Shown here: one piece after another, positions 1 to 9,305 of the stretch
Layout: each line of letters begins with the position of its first letter
Numbering within the stretch: the first letter of the stretch is position 1
Source: JAUIAI01 sp050633665
GTDB taxonomy: Bacteria; Pseudomonadota; Gammaproteobacteria; Burkholderiales; Burkholderiaceae_E
Assembly: GCA_050633665.1 (NCBI GenBank)
Contig: JBOEGY010000007.1
Coordinates: 186,001-250,000 of the forward strand
Reading direction: 5' to 3'
DNA: 64,000 nucleotides
The notes under the pieces: generated by a model
Told to the model about the DNA's origin: nothing
The model's database searches: none
What the model saw: only the letters and a program-made list of their open reading frames with translations
Position numbers and translations under genes: made by a program

Positions 1-1
1 A

Positions 2-3000
2 CTGCCCTCATCGAGCACGTTATCCAGCGCCGAATCAGCGATCTGGATCGGGCAGATGCTCCACCATGCTGACCCGCTCTACAACATGGTTTTGCAGGTC
101 ACAATTGAAGGCGGACTGTGCCGGACAACTTTCGGCATAGCACTGGAGTCAGTCGTCAAACGATGCGACTCACTGCGCACTACTTTTACCGAATCCGACG
201 GCGCGCCCTGCCGCCGAATTCTCGACACCGTGCACCCTGTCCTTGAGTATCTGGATTTTTCCGATAAACCCGCCGCCGAAGAACAAGCTCAGAGCTGGTG
301 TCAGAGCCGCGCCGCGCGACAGTTCAAACTCTCCCAAAGACTTTTCGATTGCGCATTACTCCGGGTTGCTGCGGACCGTCATATCTGGTTCATCAGTAAT
401 CATCATCTGATTGCCGACGCGACCTCCATGGCCAATATTGTCAGGGAGGTCGGACTCGCCTACACGCGAAGGTTGAACAACCCACTGAACAATCAGCTGC
501 CTGACCCGTCGCTACCTCAGTATGCAGATTTTCTACGCCACCAGCATGAGGCGAAAAAAACACCGCAATTCCATCAGGCCGCCAAATACTGGCTGGAGAA
601 GACCCAAACCCTGGTAAGTTCCCCACCGCCAGCGATCGAATTCTACGGATCGCAGCCGAAGTCGGTCAGTACGGCCTCCAATCGGTTCAAACGCCAGCTC
701 TCCGGCGAGCAAAACACGAAGATCCGCGCACTGGCGTTAAACCCTGAGATACGGGCGCTCACACCGGACATGACCGTTCACAATATCTTCGTCGCGGCAC
801 TGGCAGCTTTGCTGCACCGGCTAAGCGGACGAGGCGACCTGGTCATCGGCACCCCAGCCGCCAACCGACCCACCAAATCTCTGAAAGAAACGATCGGACT
901 GCTGGTCGAACTGTACCCCCTGCAACTGCAGATTGATGAAAACGAGAATTTCGTTTCTCTTCTCAAAAAAGCCCGCGAACAAAACAACGGCTTGTTAATG
1001 AACGCCCAGTCGGGCGCGTCACAACCGGAAGCACTGCGTTCGTTTAATGTGGTCCTGAACTACATCAGCGCGAAGATCAATCTGCCCGGCTTCAAGACCG
1101 CCTCGCAATGGCTTCATCCGAAAACGGGCGACTCCAATCACCACTTACGGCTCGAAGTCCACGACTTTGACAGCACGGGTGAGCCGGAACTGCTGTTCGA
1201 CCTCAATCAGGATGTCTTCGACAAGGAGGCGAGCCAGTGGCTGATGGATCACTTCTTTCGCGTGCTTGATACCCTGATCGACGATCCACAGTGCCGGATA
1301 TCTCAGATTGAACTGGTCGAGCAATCCGAGGCCATCTCCCCGAAAGACATCACGCCAGAGTCCGCGCGCGGCAACACGACAATTGTCTCGATATTCCGGG
1401 AATGCGTTGAGCACTACCCGGACAGGACTGCACTGGCCACCGATGACTATCATCTGACCTATCGTGCGCTCGACGAACTCGCGACAACACTTGCAAGCAA
1501 GCTGATCACGGATCACCAGGTGGCTCGCGGCGATATTATCGGGATAGCCTGCAACCGCGACGCGGAAACGATCATCGGCATTCTTGCCACCTTGATCGCC
1601 GGGGGGGCGTATTTGCCCATTGACCCGGCCTACCCTGACCAGCGTATCTCGTTGATCCTCGAAGACGCCCAACCGAAATTGCTGCTGGCGCCTGACTCAG
1701 GTCAGTCACGTCTGGCCAACTTTGGTGTACCCCTGGAAAGCGTAAACATCAGCGAGTTACAAACAAGTTCGGCTCCAGTTGAGGTGGGCTTGTCGATAGA
1801 GCCAGCGGATCTGGCATATCTTCTATATACATCAGGCACAACCGGAACCCCGAACGGCGTTCTGGTTGAACACCGGAATGTTGTGAGTCTGACCGCCGGT
1901 CTTCACCAATGCGTCTACCCTGGCACCGCAGAAGCACTGAACATAGCGTTGGTAGCGCCGTTCGCTTTTGATGCCTCTGTGCAGCAGATTTTCTCAGCAT
2001 TGCTAGGCGGCCATTGCCTGCATATTGTCCCGGAAAGCACGCGTCTTGACGGCACCCGATTGAGAGCGTTCTATGCTGAGCGGGCAATAGATCTATCTGA
2101 TGGCACGCCTGCACATCTCGGATTAATCAGTGACACCGGCAGTCCGATGAATTTGCAATTGCCCCGACGTTTTGTGCTCGGAGGTGATCGAATGAACCGG
2201 GCGCAGATCCTGGCTTTCTACCAGGCGGTTCATCCCCAGAAGCCCCAGATCATCAATATTTACGGCGTGGCCGAATGCAGTGTAGACACGACCTTCTACC
2301 TGATCACTCCGGACTCAATTGAAGCACTTTCCGAGCTTATCCCGATCGGAAAACCGCTACCTGAGTCGCAAGTCACTATCGTGAGCGAAGCCGGTAAGCA
2401 ACAACCTACTGGTGTCGCGGGCCAGATTCTCATTGCCGGAGCCGGCGTTTCGCGTGGCTACCTGAACCGTCCCGAACTCACCAAAAGCAAATTCGTTCCG
2501 CATCCGCTTCACCCAAACAGGCGCGCCTACCTGACCGGCGACCAGGGGCGAATCGATAGTGATGGAAACCTCCATTTTCTCGGCCGACGGGACGGACAGA
2601 TAAAATCCAGGGGAATTCGTATTGAAACCGGGGAAATCGAGCACCACCTGCTCTCTTTCCAGGTTCGTGCCAACTCGGCAATCAACATTGAAACAAATCT
2701 CGATCGTCCTTCCGCGCAGGCGCAACGCTGTAGAACCTGCCTGTTGACCACGGCCCACCCTGAAGTCAGCCTGAACCAGGACGACATCTGTAATGTTTGC
2801 GAAGAATGGTCTGACTACGCTCAGGCCAGCCAAACCTATTTTCAGTCGATCAAAGAGTTCCAGCACCTGCGCGCTGTAGCGGCCAAAGGCAGGGAGTCGG
2901 CCGAATACGACTGTATGTTGTTATACAGCGGCGGCAAAGACAGCTCTTATGTCTTGCACCGGCTCGTTGAACTGGGTCTGAAAGTGCTGGCTTTCACATT

Positions 3001-5656
3001 CGACAACGGGTTTATATCGAACGCAGCGTTTGAAAATATTCGCCGTCAGACGGCGGCGCTCCAAGTAGACAGCATTGTCGAGCGCGCTAGCGCGATGGAT
3101 GAAATCTTTGTCGAGAGCCTATTGGCCGACGCCACTGTCTGCTCCGGATGTTTTCGGGCCCTGACCGCAATCAGCACCCGATTGGCCCATGAGAAGAATA
3201 TCAACATGGTTGTGACCGGACTGTCTCGTGGGCAGATCTTCGACACGAAACTCGCCGGACTATACAAGCAAGGGATCGTCGAGCTCGCACAAGTCGAGCA
3301 GAATCTTCAGCTGTTTCGAAAAGTTTTTCATGCCAACGAAGACCGGACTGCCCAACTACTCTCGGTAGATCTGAAGACAGTCGATATCGACCAGATCCAT
3401 TTTGTGGACTTCTTTCGTTACGACAACATTGGCGTCAGCGGCGTACGAGACTATCTGCGCGCCAGAGACGACTACTGGAGTCAACCCCAGGATACCGGCT
3501 TCTGCTCATCCAATTGCGTCATGAATGATGTCGGCATCTGCGTTCATAGCAGTCAGAAAGGCTTTCACAACTACGAAGCACCGCTAAGCTGGGATATCCG
3601 TCTTGGTGTTAGTCATCGCGACGAAGTGATTGGCGAAGTCACCAGCCCGATAAATCTGAAATCTTCCACGAAGATTCTTCAGCGTATTGGCTTTTTTAGC
3701 AAAAAAATCCAGAGAGTCCGGGTGCTTGGGAGCGAGGCCGGCGACGCGACAGATCATCTTACGGCCTATTTCCAGGCAACCCAGACGATTGCGCCAGAGG
3801 ACTTGCGGACTTATCTCGCGCAGCGACTGCCGAACTATCTGGTGCCGTCCCGGTTTGTCCAGGTTGCGCAAATGCCTTACACGGCACACGGCAAAACAGA
3901 TGACCGTGTCCTACGGCATTACGACCAGAACACCGAACAAACCGGCAACTACCAGGGGCCGACAAACGCCATTGAAGAACAACTCGTAGAGATCTGGGCT
4001 CAGGTCCTGGGCCTTGAGACAGTAGGCGTGAACGACAACTTCTTTGATCTGGGCGGAGACTCAATTGCCGCTATCCGAATTGTTGGCCGGGCCAATACGA
4101 TCGGTCTGAGTCTGGAGGCGCCGCAACTGCTGGAGAAACAAACCATCTCTAAGCTTGCGACTACCGGAATTACCCGCTTGCCTGCCTCCCAGGCCGCCGT
4201 TTCAGGGCCGGTCCCAATGACGCCAGTACTACACTGGTTTTTGTCCAAAACGGAAGCAACAACGGCCAAGACGTTCAGTCAGGTTGTCTCGGTCCGCCTG
4301 CAAGGCCTACTTGACGCACAGGCGCTCACCGAAGCCTTGCGAGTCGTCATCGGCCATCATGATGTCTTGCGCCTGGCATTTACGCATGGCGCTCGCGGCT
4401 GGCAAATCTCGAACCGGGCCGACCTGGGACACTACCCGACAGTCGAGACCGTCCGGTCAATCAAACCCAATGAGGGGCAACGCAAACAAGTCATTACGGC
4501 AATGGCCGAGCGTTTCGATCTCGCGCAGGCACAATTGATCCAAGCGACGCTTCTGACTGATGCCGATTCCTGCGAACTGATAATCGTCGCGAACCATCTG
4601 GTCGTAGACGCGGTCTCGTGGTCTATCCTGCTCGAAGACCTCGAATCAGCCTACCGACAAATTGTCGCTGACCAGTCACCGACCCTGCCGAACAAAACTC
4701 ACTCGTTTCAAGCCTGGGCGCACGCGCTGACGACCTATGCAACAACGGCAACGTTCAACCAAGAAAAGCGCTACTGGCGTGCCCGGGAAACCTTGGCCGG
4801 CGTTATCGACCCAATCCCGAAGAACCCCGATATCCCGAACACAGAAGAGCACTCGACAACAAGAATCACGTCATTGGACAAACGGGCAACCGCCAGCCTG
4901 CTTTCGGTTGCGACTCAGTCCAAACGCCCCATACAAGAGCTGCTGCTGGCAGCGCTCGGCCTGGCGATCGCAAAGGGTACAACCGCCAAGGGGTTAGCGC
5001 AGCCGTGTGTTCGGATTGATGTCGAGGGCCATGGGCGGGAGTCTTTTCAGACGGCACCAGACATCTCACGAACCGTCGGCTGGTTTACCAGCCTTTACCC
5101 GGTGTCCTTATCAGTGCCTGGCATTGATTTCTCGTCTCAGGCAGAGTACCCCGATCTGCAAACGCTCGATGCCATTACAGATCAGATCCAGGCCGTGCCC
5201 GGCAACGGCTTCACTTTTGGCCTGCTGCAATACCTCGCGCCGCGGGCGACTCTGACGGCGCCGGCTGATTCGCCAGTGTTGTTCAATTACCTCGGATTGG
5301 TTGATTCGGTCCGGCCCAAGACGGATTCGCGCTGGCGCCTACACGACCTGGCCCTTTACCGATCTCCCGGCATGCTGCGCCGGCACCCACTTGAGGTCGC
5401 CGCCTCGCTTGGCGACGGCGCACTGAGCATTGAATGGGCTTTCCCGGCGGGCGCGCAACAGCTAGCCGCTATTGAGGCTCTGGAGGCGGACTTCCTGGCC
5501 GTGTTGCGAGCTATCACGGCACTCCTTGCCGATCCGACCCGGCAGCGCTCAGCAGCCGAATTCCCGCAGGCGAAACTCAACTCCAAAAGCCTGAACAAGC
5601 TGGCAGCTGCACTGGGCAAAGCGGATGCAAGAGCCACCGATCGAGGAACGAACTAG
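2..5656 (+). CDS. NRPS module C-A(PP-loop insertion)-T-E, 5' end outside window
   Basis: Multidomain peptide synthetase whose frame is open at the left edge; the first in-frame ATG at 56 is internal to the condensation domain (the preceding IWIGQ core is already read through). Order: C domain with HHLIADA at nt 401; A domain with A3 YTSGTTGTPNG (nt ~1820), A5 NIYGVAE (nt ~2260), A7 TGD and A8 to nt ~2650; an inserted PP-loop domain at nt ~2715-3735; A9-A10 (HGKTDD) at nt ~3760-3915; T domain with LGGDS, Ser codon at 4061; and an E domain (NHLVVDAVSW, EGHGRE, RTVGWFT, FNYLG). My hand reading of the pocket, D-A-Q-L-V-G-I-V-D, is nearest glutamine/glutamate codes, which is tentative. The E domain predicts a D-residue passed to the next protein, which starts 2 nt downstream. 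Oddities: A3 has Asn for the usual Lys, and the E motif starts with Asn for His. Confidence 0.95.
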   Translation: MPSSSTLSSAESAIWIGQMLHHADPLYNMVLQVTIEGGLCRTTFGIALESVVKRCDSLRTTFTESDGAPCRRILDTVHPVLEYLDFSDKPAAEEQAQSWCQSRAARQFKLSQRLFDCALLRVAADRHIWFISNHHLIADATSMANIVREVGLAYTRRLNNPLNNQLPDPSLPQYADFLRHQHEAKKTPQFHQAAKYWLEKTQTLVSSPPPAIEFYGSQPKSVSTASNRFKRQLSGEQNTKIRALALNPEIRALTPDMTVHNIFVAALAALLHRLSGRGDLVIGTPAANRPTKSLKETIGLLVELYPLQLQIDENENFVSLLKKAREQNNGLLMNAQSGASQPEALRSFNVVLNYISAKINLPGFKTASQWLHPKTGDSNHHLRLEVHDFDSTGEPELLFDLNQDVFDKEASQWLMDHFFRVLDTLIDDPQCRISQIELVEQSEAISPKDITPESARGNTTIVSIFRECVEHYPDRTALATDDYHLTYRALDELATTLASKLITDHQVARGDIIGIACNRDAETIIGILATLIAGGAYLPIDPAYPDQRISLILEDAQPKLLLAPDSGQSRLANFGVPLESVNISELQTSSAPVEVGLSIEPADLAYLLYTSGTTGTPNGVLVEHRNVVSLTAGLHQCVYPGTAEALNIALVAPFAFDASVQQIFSALLGGHCLHIVPESTRLDGTRLRAFYAERAIDLSDGTPAHLGLISDTGSPMNLQLPRRFVLGGDRMNRAQILAFYQAVHPQKPQIINIYGVAECSVDTTFYLITPDSIEALSELIPIGKPLPESQVTIVSEAGKQQPTGVAGQILIAGAGVSRGYLNRPELTKSKFVPHPLHPNRRAYLTGDQGRIDSDGNLHFLGRRDGQIKSRGIRIETGEIEHHLLSFQVRANSAINIETNLDRPSAQAQRCRTCLLTTAHPEVSLNQDDICNVCEEWSDYAQASQTYFQSIKEFQHLRAVAAKGRESAEYDCMLLYSGGKDSSYVLHRLVELGLKVLAFTFDNGFISNAAFENIRRQTAALQVDSIVERASAMDEIFVESLLADATVCSGCFRALTAISTRLAHEKNINMVVTGLSRGQIFDTKLAGLYKQGIVELAQVEQNLQLFRKVFHANEDRTAQLLSVDLKTVDIDQIHFVDFFRYDNIGVSGVRDYLRARDDYWSQPQDTGFCSSNCVMNDVGICVHSSQKGFHNYEAPLSWDIRLGVSHRDEVIGEVTSPINLKSSTKILQRIGFFSKKIQRVRVLGSEAGDATDHLTAYFQATQTIAPEDLRTYLAQRLPNYLVPSRFVQVAQMPYTAHGKTDDRVLRHYDQNTEQTGNYQGPTNAIEEQLVEIWAQVLGLETVGVNDNFFDLGGDSIAAIRIVGRANTIGLSLEAPQLLEKQTISKLATTGITRLPASQAAVSGPVPMTPVLHWFLSKTEATTAKTFSQVVSVRLQGLLDAQALTEALRVVIGHHDVLRLAFTHGARGWQISNRADLGHYPTVETVRSIKPNEGQRKQVITAMAERFDLAQAQLIQATLLTDADSCELIIVANHLVVDAVSWSILLEDLESAYRQIVADQSPTLPNKTHSFQAWAHALTTYATTATFNQEKRYWRARETLAGVIDPIPKNPDIPNTEEHSTTRITSLDKRATASLLSVATQSKRPIQELLLAALGLAIAKGTTAKGLAQPCVRIDVEGHGRESFQTAPDISRTVGWFTSLYPVSLSVPGIDFSSQAEYPDLQTLDAITDQIQAVPGNGFTFGLLQYLAPRATLTAPADSPVLFNYLGLVDSVRPKTDSRWRLHDLALYRSPGMLRRHPLEVAASLGDGALSIEWAFPAGAQQLAAIEALEADFLAVLRAITALLADPTRQRSAAEFPQAKLNSKSLNKLAAALGKADARATDRGTN
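2715..3735 (+). other. Embedded adenine-nucleotide alpha-hydrolase (PP-loop) domain inside A domain
   Basis: In-frame segment of about 340 residues between core motifs A8 and A9 of the module-1 adenylation domain. It opens with a zinc-finger-like pair, CRTC (nt 2729) and CNVC (nt ~2795), followed by the ATP-pyrophosphatase loop SGGKDSS (nt 2927). Further on are CSGC (nt 3140) and three more cysteines at nt 3503, 3515 and 3539. The layout of N-terminal CxxC pairs, PP-loop, central CxxC and a later Cys resembles TtuA/Ncs6 tRNA thiolases, which bind an Fe-S cluster, and also WbpG-type N-acetyl-sugar amidotransferases. Such enzymes adenylate a carbonyl oxygen and replace it with sulfur or nitrogen. 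I infer thioamide, amidine or amide formation on the tethered residue; the sequence cannot say which. Confidence 0.85.
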
Positions 5657-5658
5657 GC

Positions 5659-8514
5659 ATGGACAATGTCGCCGATGTTTATACGCTGTCGCCAATTCAG
5701 CAAGGGATGCTTTTTCACACCATTTCTGAACCCGGTAGTGGCGTTTGTATCGAGCAAATCTGCTGCCAGCTGTCAGGCGCGCTGGACGTGCCCCGCTTTC
5801 AATCAACTTGGGATCAGCTCGTTGCCCGGCACGCCGCCTTGCGAACAATTTTTCTATGGGAGGGGCTCGACGAACCCTTACAAGTTGTACGCGAGGAGAC
5901 CGCTCTCGCCTGGACGATTCTCGACTGGCAACAATATTCCCCTGCGGAACTGGATCAGAAGATCTCGGCTTACCTGACCAATGACAGAACCGCCGGATTC
6001 GATCTGTCTCAAGCACCGTTAATCCGGATGACATTGATTCAGACAAACATTGCCGACTATCGGTTTATCTGGTCTTTTCACCATTTGCTTGCCGACGGCT
6101 GGTCTGTTGCCTTGCTTTTGAAAGAACTGTTCGAGCGCTACCACGCGCTTAACACCAACACGCCCCCGGAGACGACAGAATCACTCCCGTACCGGCAGTT
6201 TATTGAATACCTGGATCATCAACCCCTGGATCGTGCTGAAGCCTTCTGGCGCGACTACCTGGCCGGATTTCACACGCCGACCCAGATAGCCCCGCAAACC
6301 GCATCGGACACCCGGCTTACCGGAACCGGCGCGCCATACGAACGGCAGCAACTGACCATCAGTAAGCCGCTGACAGAACAACTGAAGTCCCTGGCACGCG
6401 ATAACAAGGTCACGCTAAACACGGTAATTCTAGCTGCCTGGGGAGTGGTCCTGAGCGCCAGCTCCGGAGACACTGATCTGGTCTTCGGCCGTACCGTTGC
6501 CGGCCGCCCCCCGGTATTGCCGCATATTGAGACGGCCGTTGGCCTGTTCGTCAATACCTTACCGCTACGCCTCAAAATCGGCAGCCGTAGTCTGCCGGAA
6601 TGGTTCAACGAGATTCAGCGCGCGCAAAATGCAATTAGCGAGTTCGAATACAGCCCGCTAAGCCAGGTACAGAAATGGTCTGAGATCCCGCGTGGCAGTG
6701 CGCTCTTCGACAGTATTGTTGTTTTCGAGAACTACCCCACCTGGCATCAGCATGATCCTGACAGCGCCGAGGTTGTCGCTTCAGGGTTCGACTTCAAAGA
6801 GCAAAGCAATTACCCGCTTGCGTTGCTGGTTGTACCCGACGAAGAAATCAGCCTGATCCTGATTCATGACGGCTCCCGCTACCAGCCGTCATTTGCCAGA
6901 GGGTTGATTGAACGCGTCCAACAGGCACTCACCGAATTTATTGAAAACCCGTTACGCCCCGCCGGGAAGATTAACTGCCTGACGCCCGCTGACCGGGACG
7001 CATTACAAACACTCACCAACCCGGCAACACCCTACCCTGAGCACCGGCCAATATTCAAACTGATAGAGACACACGCCAAATCCACCCCGGATTCCATCGC
7101 GGTTCAGTTCAGAGATATCCAGCTTAGCTACGCTGAGCTTGACCGCCGGGCCGAGCGGCAGGCCTCACGATTGCTCGACATGGGGGCGTCGCCGGGCGAT
7201 CGAATTGGACTAGCGGTTCTAAGAGGCCCGGATCTGATCATCGGAATTCTCGGCATTCATAAGATCGGTGCAGCCTATGTCCCGCTAGACCCCGAATACC
7301 CGGCCAACCACCTGAGTTTTGTCCGCGAAGATGCCGGTTTGCGGTTAATTGTGACGAACCAGCAGAGCGTGCCCTGTCTCACCGACGTAATCGACCCGTC
7401 AGCTTTCTGCTTCATTGAACCCGACGCGCCAGATGAAGCCGACCGCGACGCCCCGAAAGTTCAGCCAATCGATGACGAGCGCCTTCGGGGCGAAGCCGCC
7501 TACGTTATCTACACCTCGGGATCTCAGGGCCGGCCCAAAGGCGTCGTTGTCACGCACGACAACCTGACTCACTCTACACTGGCCAGACGTGAATTCTATG
7601 GAGAGCCAGTCAGCAGTTTCTTATTGCTCTCGTCTTTCGCGTTTGATAGTTCTGTCGTCGGGCTGTTCTGGACTTTAGCTGATGGCGGCAAACTGGTATT
7701 GCCTGAGCCAGGCCAGGAGAAAGAGCTACATTTGCTATCAACGCTGATTCAGCAACACCAGATCTCGCATTTGCTGACTCTGCCTGGCCTTTATGGGTTG
7801 TTATGCCAAGCCGGCCAGCCGGAGCAACTGCAGTCTTTACAAACGGTTATCGTTGCTGGCGAAGCCTGTGATCCCGCAGTTGTCAACCAACATCTGGCGG
7901 TATTGCCGAGGTCACGACTCTTCAATGAATATGGGCCAACCGAGGCCAGCGTTTGGTGCCTTGCCGCAGAACTGACTGCTGACAGAACATCCGAGTCAAT
8001 TCCGATCGGGCGACCTATTGCCAATATGTCGGCCTACCTACTCGATCACGACATGAACCCTGTCCCACCAGGCGTGTGCGGCGAACTGTATGTGGGCGGA
8101 CAGGGAATCGCTAAAGGCTACCTGAATCAGGATCACCTCACGCGTGAACGGTTTATCGATAATCCGTTCGACCGCAACGCCTCCAGGCTGTACAAGACTG
8201 GTGATCTCGCATACCTCAGGCAGGATGGCATGCTCGTGTTTGCGGGCCGGTCAGACGATCAGGTCAAAATACGCGGACACCGCATCGAGCCCGGCGAAAT
8301 TGAGCGCCAGCTCAAAGAGCACTCCGCCGTCATTGATGCCGTCATCTCGATCGAAGACCTTGACCAGGACTTCCCGGCGAATCCTGAGCTCGATGTCGCG
8401 CAATTGCGTGAGCGGTTACAAGCGATCGGGCCCGCCCGTTCCAAGCAGTTGATCGACGAGTTGCTGGCCATCCCTGATCACGAACTCGAAACCTATCTGG
8501 ATAACGAACAATGA
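5659..8514 (+). CDS. NRPS C domain plus N-terminal part of a split A domain
   Basis: 951-residue protein. The condensation domain (residues ~1-440) opens with YTLSPIQQGMLFH and has an intact HHLLADGW motif at residues 141-148. This type usually accepts a D-configured donor, which fits the E domain just upstream. The adenylation domain has A2-A8 (YTSGSQGRPKG at ~nt 7510, NEYGPTE at ~nt 7926, YKTGDL at ~nt 8190, GRSDDQVKIRGHRIEPGEIE at ~nt 8247). It ends about 75 residues after A8 without A9, A10 or a carrier domain; those lie in the gene two positions downstream. My hand-read pocket D-S-V-T-I-A-E-V-W gives no confident substrate. The stop overlaps the next start as ATGA. Either the protein pairs in trans with the downstream A-C fragment, or it represents a fission of an A-MT-A protein. 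Confidence 0.93.
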   Translation: MDNVADVYTLSPIQQGMLFHTISEPGSGVCIEQICCQLSGALDVPRFQSTWDQLVARHAALRTIFLWEGLDEPLQVVREETALAWTILDWQQYSPAELDQKISAYLTNDRTAGFDLSQAPLIRMTLIQTNIADYRFIWSFHHLLADGWSVALLLKELFERYHALNTNTPPETTESLPYRQFIEYLDHQPLDRAEAFWRDYLAGFHTPTQIAPQTASDTRLTGTGAPYERQQLTISKPLTEQLKSLARDNKVTLNTVILAAWGVVLSASSGDTDLVFGRTVAGRPPVLPHIETAVGLFVNTLPLRLKIGSRSLPEWFNEIQRAQNAISEFEYSPLSQVQKWSEIPRGSALFDSIVVFENYPTWHQHDPDSAEVVASGFDFKEQSNYPLALLVVPDEEISLILIHDGSRYQPSFARGLIERVQQALTEFIENPLRPAGKINCLTPADRDALQTLTNPATPYPEHRPIFKLIETHAKSTPDSIAVQFRDIQLSYAELDRRAERQASRLLDMGASPGDRIGLAVLRGPDLIIGILGIHKIGAAYVPLDPEYPANHLSFVREDAGLRLIVTNQQSVPCLTDVIDPSAFCFIEPDAPDEADRDAPKVQPIDDERLRGEAAYVIYTSGSQGRPKGVVVTHDNLTHSTLARREFYGEPVSSFLLLSSFAFDSSVVGLFWTLADGGKLVLPEPGQEKELHLLSTLIQQHQISHLLTLPGLYGLLCQAGQPEQLQSLQTVIVAGEACDPAVVNQHLAVLPRSRLFNEYGPTEASVWCLAAELTADRTSESIPIGRPIANMSAYLLDHDMNPVPPGVCGELYVGGQGIAKGYLNQDHLTRERFIDNPFDRNASRLYKTGDLAYLRQDGMLVFAGRSDDQVKIRGHRIEPGEIERQLKEHSAVIDAVISIEDLDQDFPANPELDVAQLRERLQAIGPARSKQLIDELLAIPDHELETYLDNEQ

Positions 8515-9305
8515 CACGACGGCTCAAGAGAACCCGAAATTTCGAGCTGTCACTTGACATTCGCTCCGAAGATTTCGTTCGCCCCCCCAGGGAAAGCCAA
8601 CGGAACTGGTTGCTCAATCGGGCGCTGAAAGAACTCTCCGACGACCTTGAACATCTCCATCAGATCGCGCCGGATTTCGTACCAGGTATCGACGCAACAG
8701 GCGATCTGGCAGGACGGGAGTCGCGCGATCTCGCCGACGATCAGATCATGGAAGACTGGCAAGACCCGATCATGAAACGGATGGCCGCGTTTGTCACTGA
8801 AGCGCAAGGTGATGTACTTGAAATCGGTTTTGGTCGCGGCATCGGCGCATCCTATATACAGAATGGCGACCCTCGCTCGCACACTATCATTGAATGCAAC
8901 GCCTCGGTTATTGCCCGGTATCAACACTGGCTACAGCAATACAACGGCAAGTCTATTCAACTTGTTCCCGGGTTATGGCAGGACGTCATTCAGTCGCTGG
9001 GCCAGTTCGACAGCATTTTCTTTCATACCTACCCGCTTAATCAGACTGATGTGATCGAAAAAGTGGTTCAGAGCGCGACGTTTGCTGAGCATTTCTTTCC
9101 GGTGGCTGCCGAGCATCTGTGTGACGGCGGCGTTTTTACCTACTTGACCAATGAAATCGACTCGCTGAGCCGAGCGCATCAGCGCGCCTTGTTCGGACAC
9201 TTCAGTCGGTTTGAATCGTCATTGATCGAGGGCCTGGAAATTCCCCACGATACCAGTGATGCGATGTGGTCTGACTCAATGGTCTTGATTAAGGCTTATA
9301 AATGA
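8511..9305 (+). CDS. SAM-dependent methyltransferase of GAMT/RMT2 type, between halves of a split A domain
   Basis: 264-residue class I methyltransferase. Motif I is EIGFGRGIG (residue ~104) and the acidic post-I strand is HTIIECN (~124), both typical of guanidinoacetate/arginine N-methyltransferases. The first ~75 residues (FVRPPRESQRNWLLNRAL and onward to DFVPG) look like a linker rather than a catalytic fold. Both ends are exact ATGA overlaps with the neighbouring NRPS genes. Its place between A8 (upstream gene) and A9 (downstream gene) is where interrupted A domains carry embedded methyltransferases. It probably N-methylates the residue activated by module 2, or a side-chain nitrogen of it. 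The substrate is inferred. Confidence 0.88.
   Translation: MTRRLKRTRNFELSLDIRSEDFVRPPRESQRNWLLNRALKELSDDLEHLHQIAPDFVPGIDATGDLAGRESRDLADDQIMEDWQDPIMKRMAAFVTEAQGDVLEIGFGRGIGASYIQNGDPRSHTIIECNASVIARYQHWLQQYNGKSIQLVPGLWQDVIQSLGQFDSIFFHTYPLNQTDVIEKVVQSATFAEHFFPVAAEHLCDGGVFTYLTNEIDSLSRAHQRALFGHFSRFESSLIEGLEIPHDTSDAMWSDSMVLIKAYK

Noticed and set aside
1145..2866. Long antisense frames opposite the NRPS gene
   Set aside because: They lack family motifs and reflect codon bias of the real gene on the plus strand.
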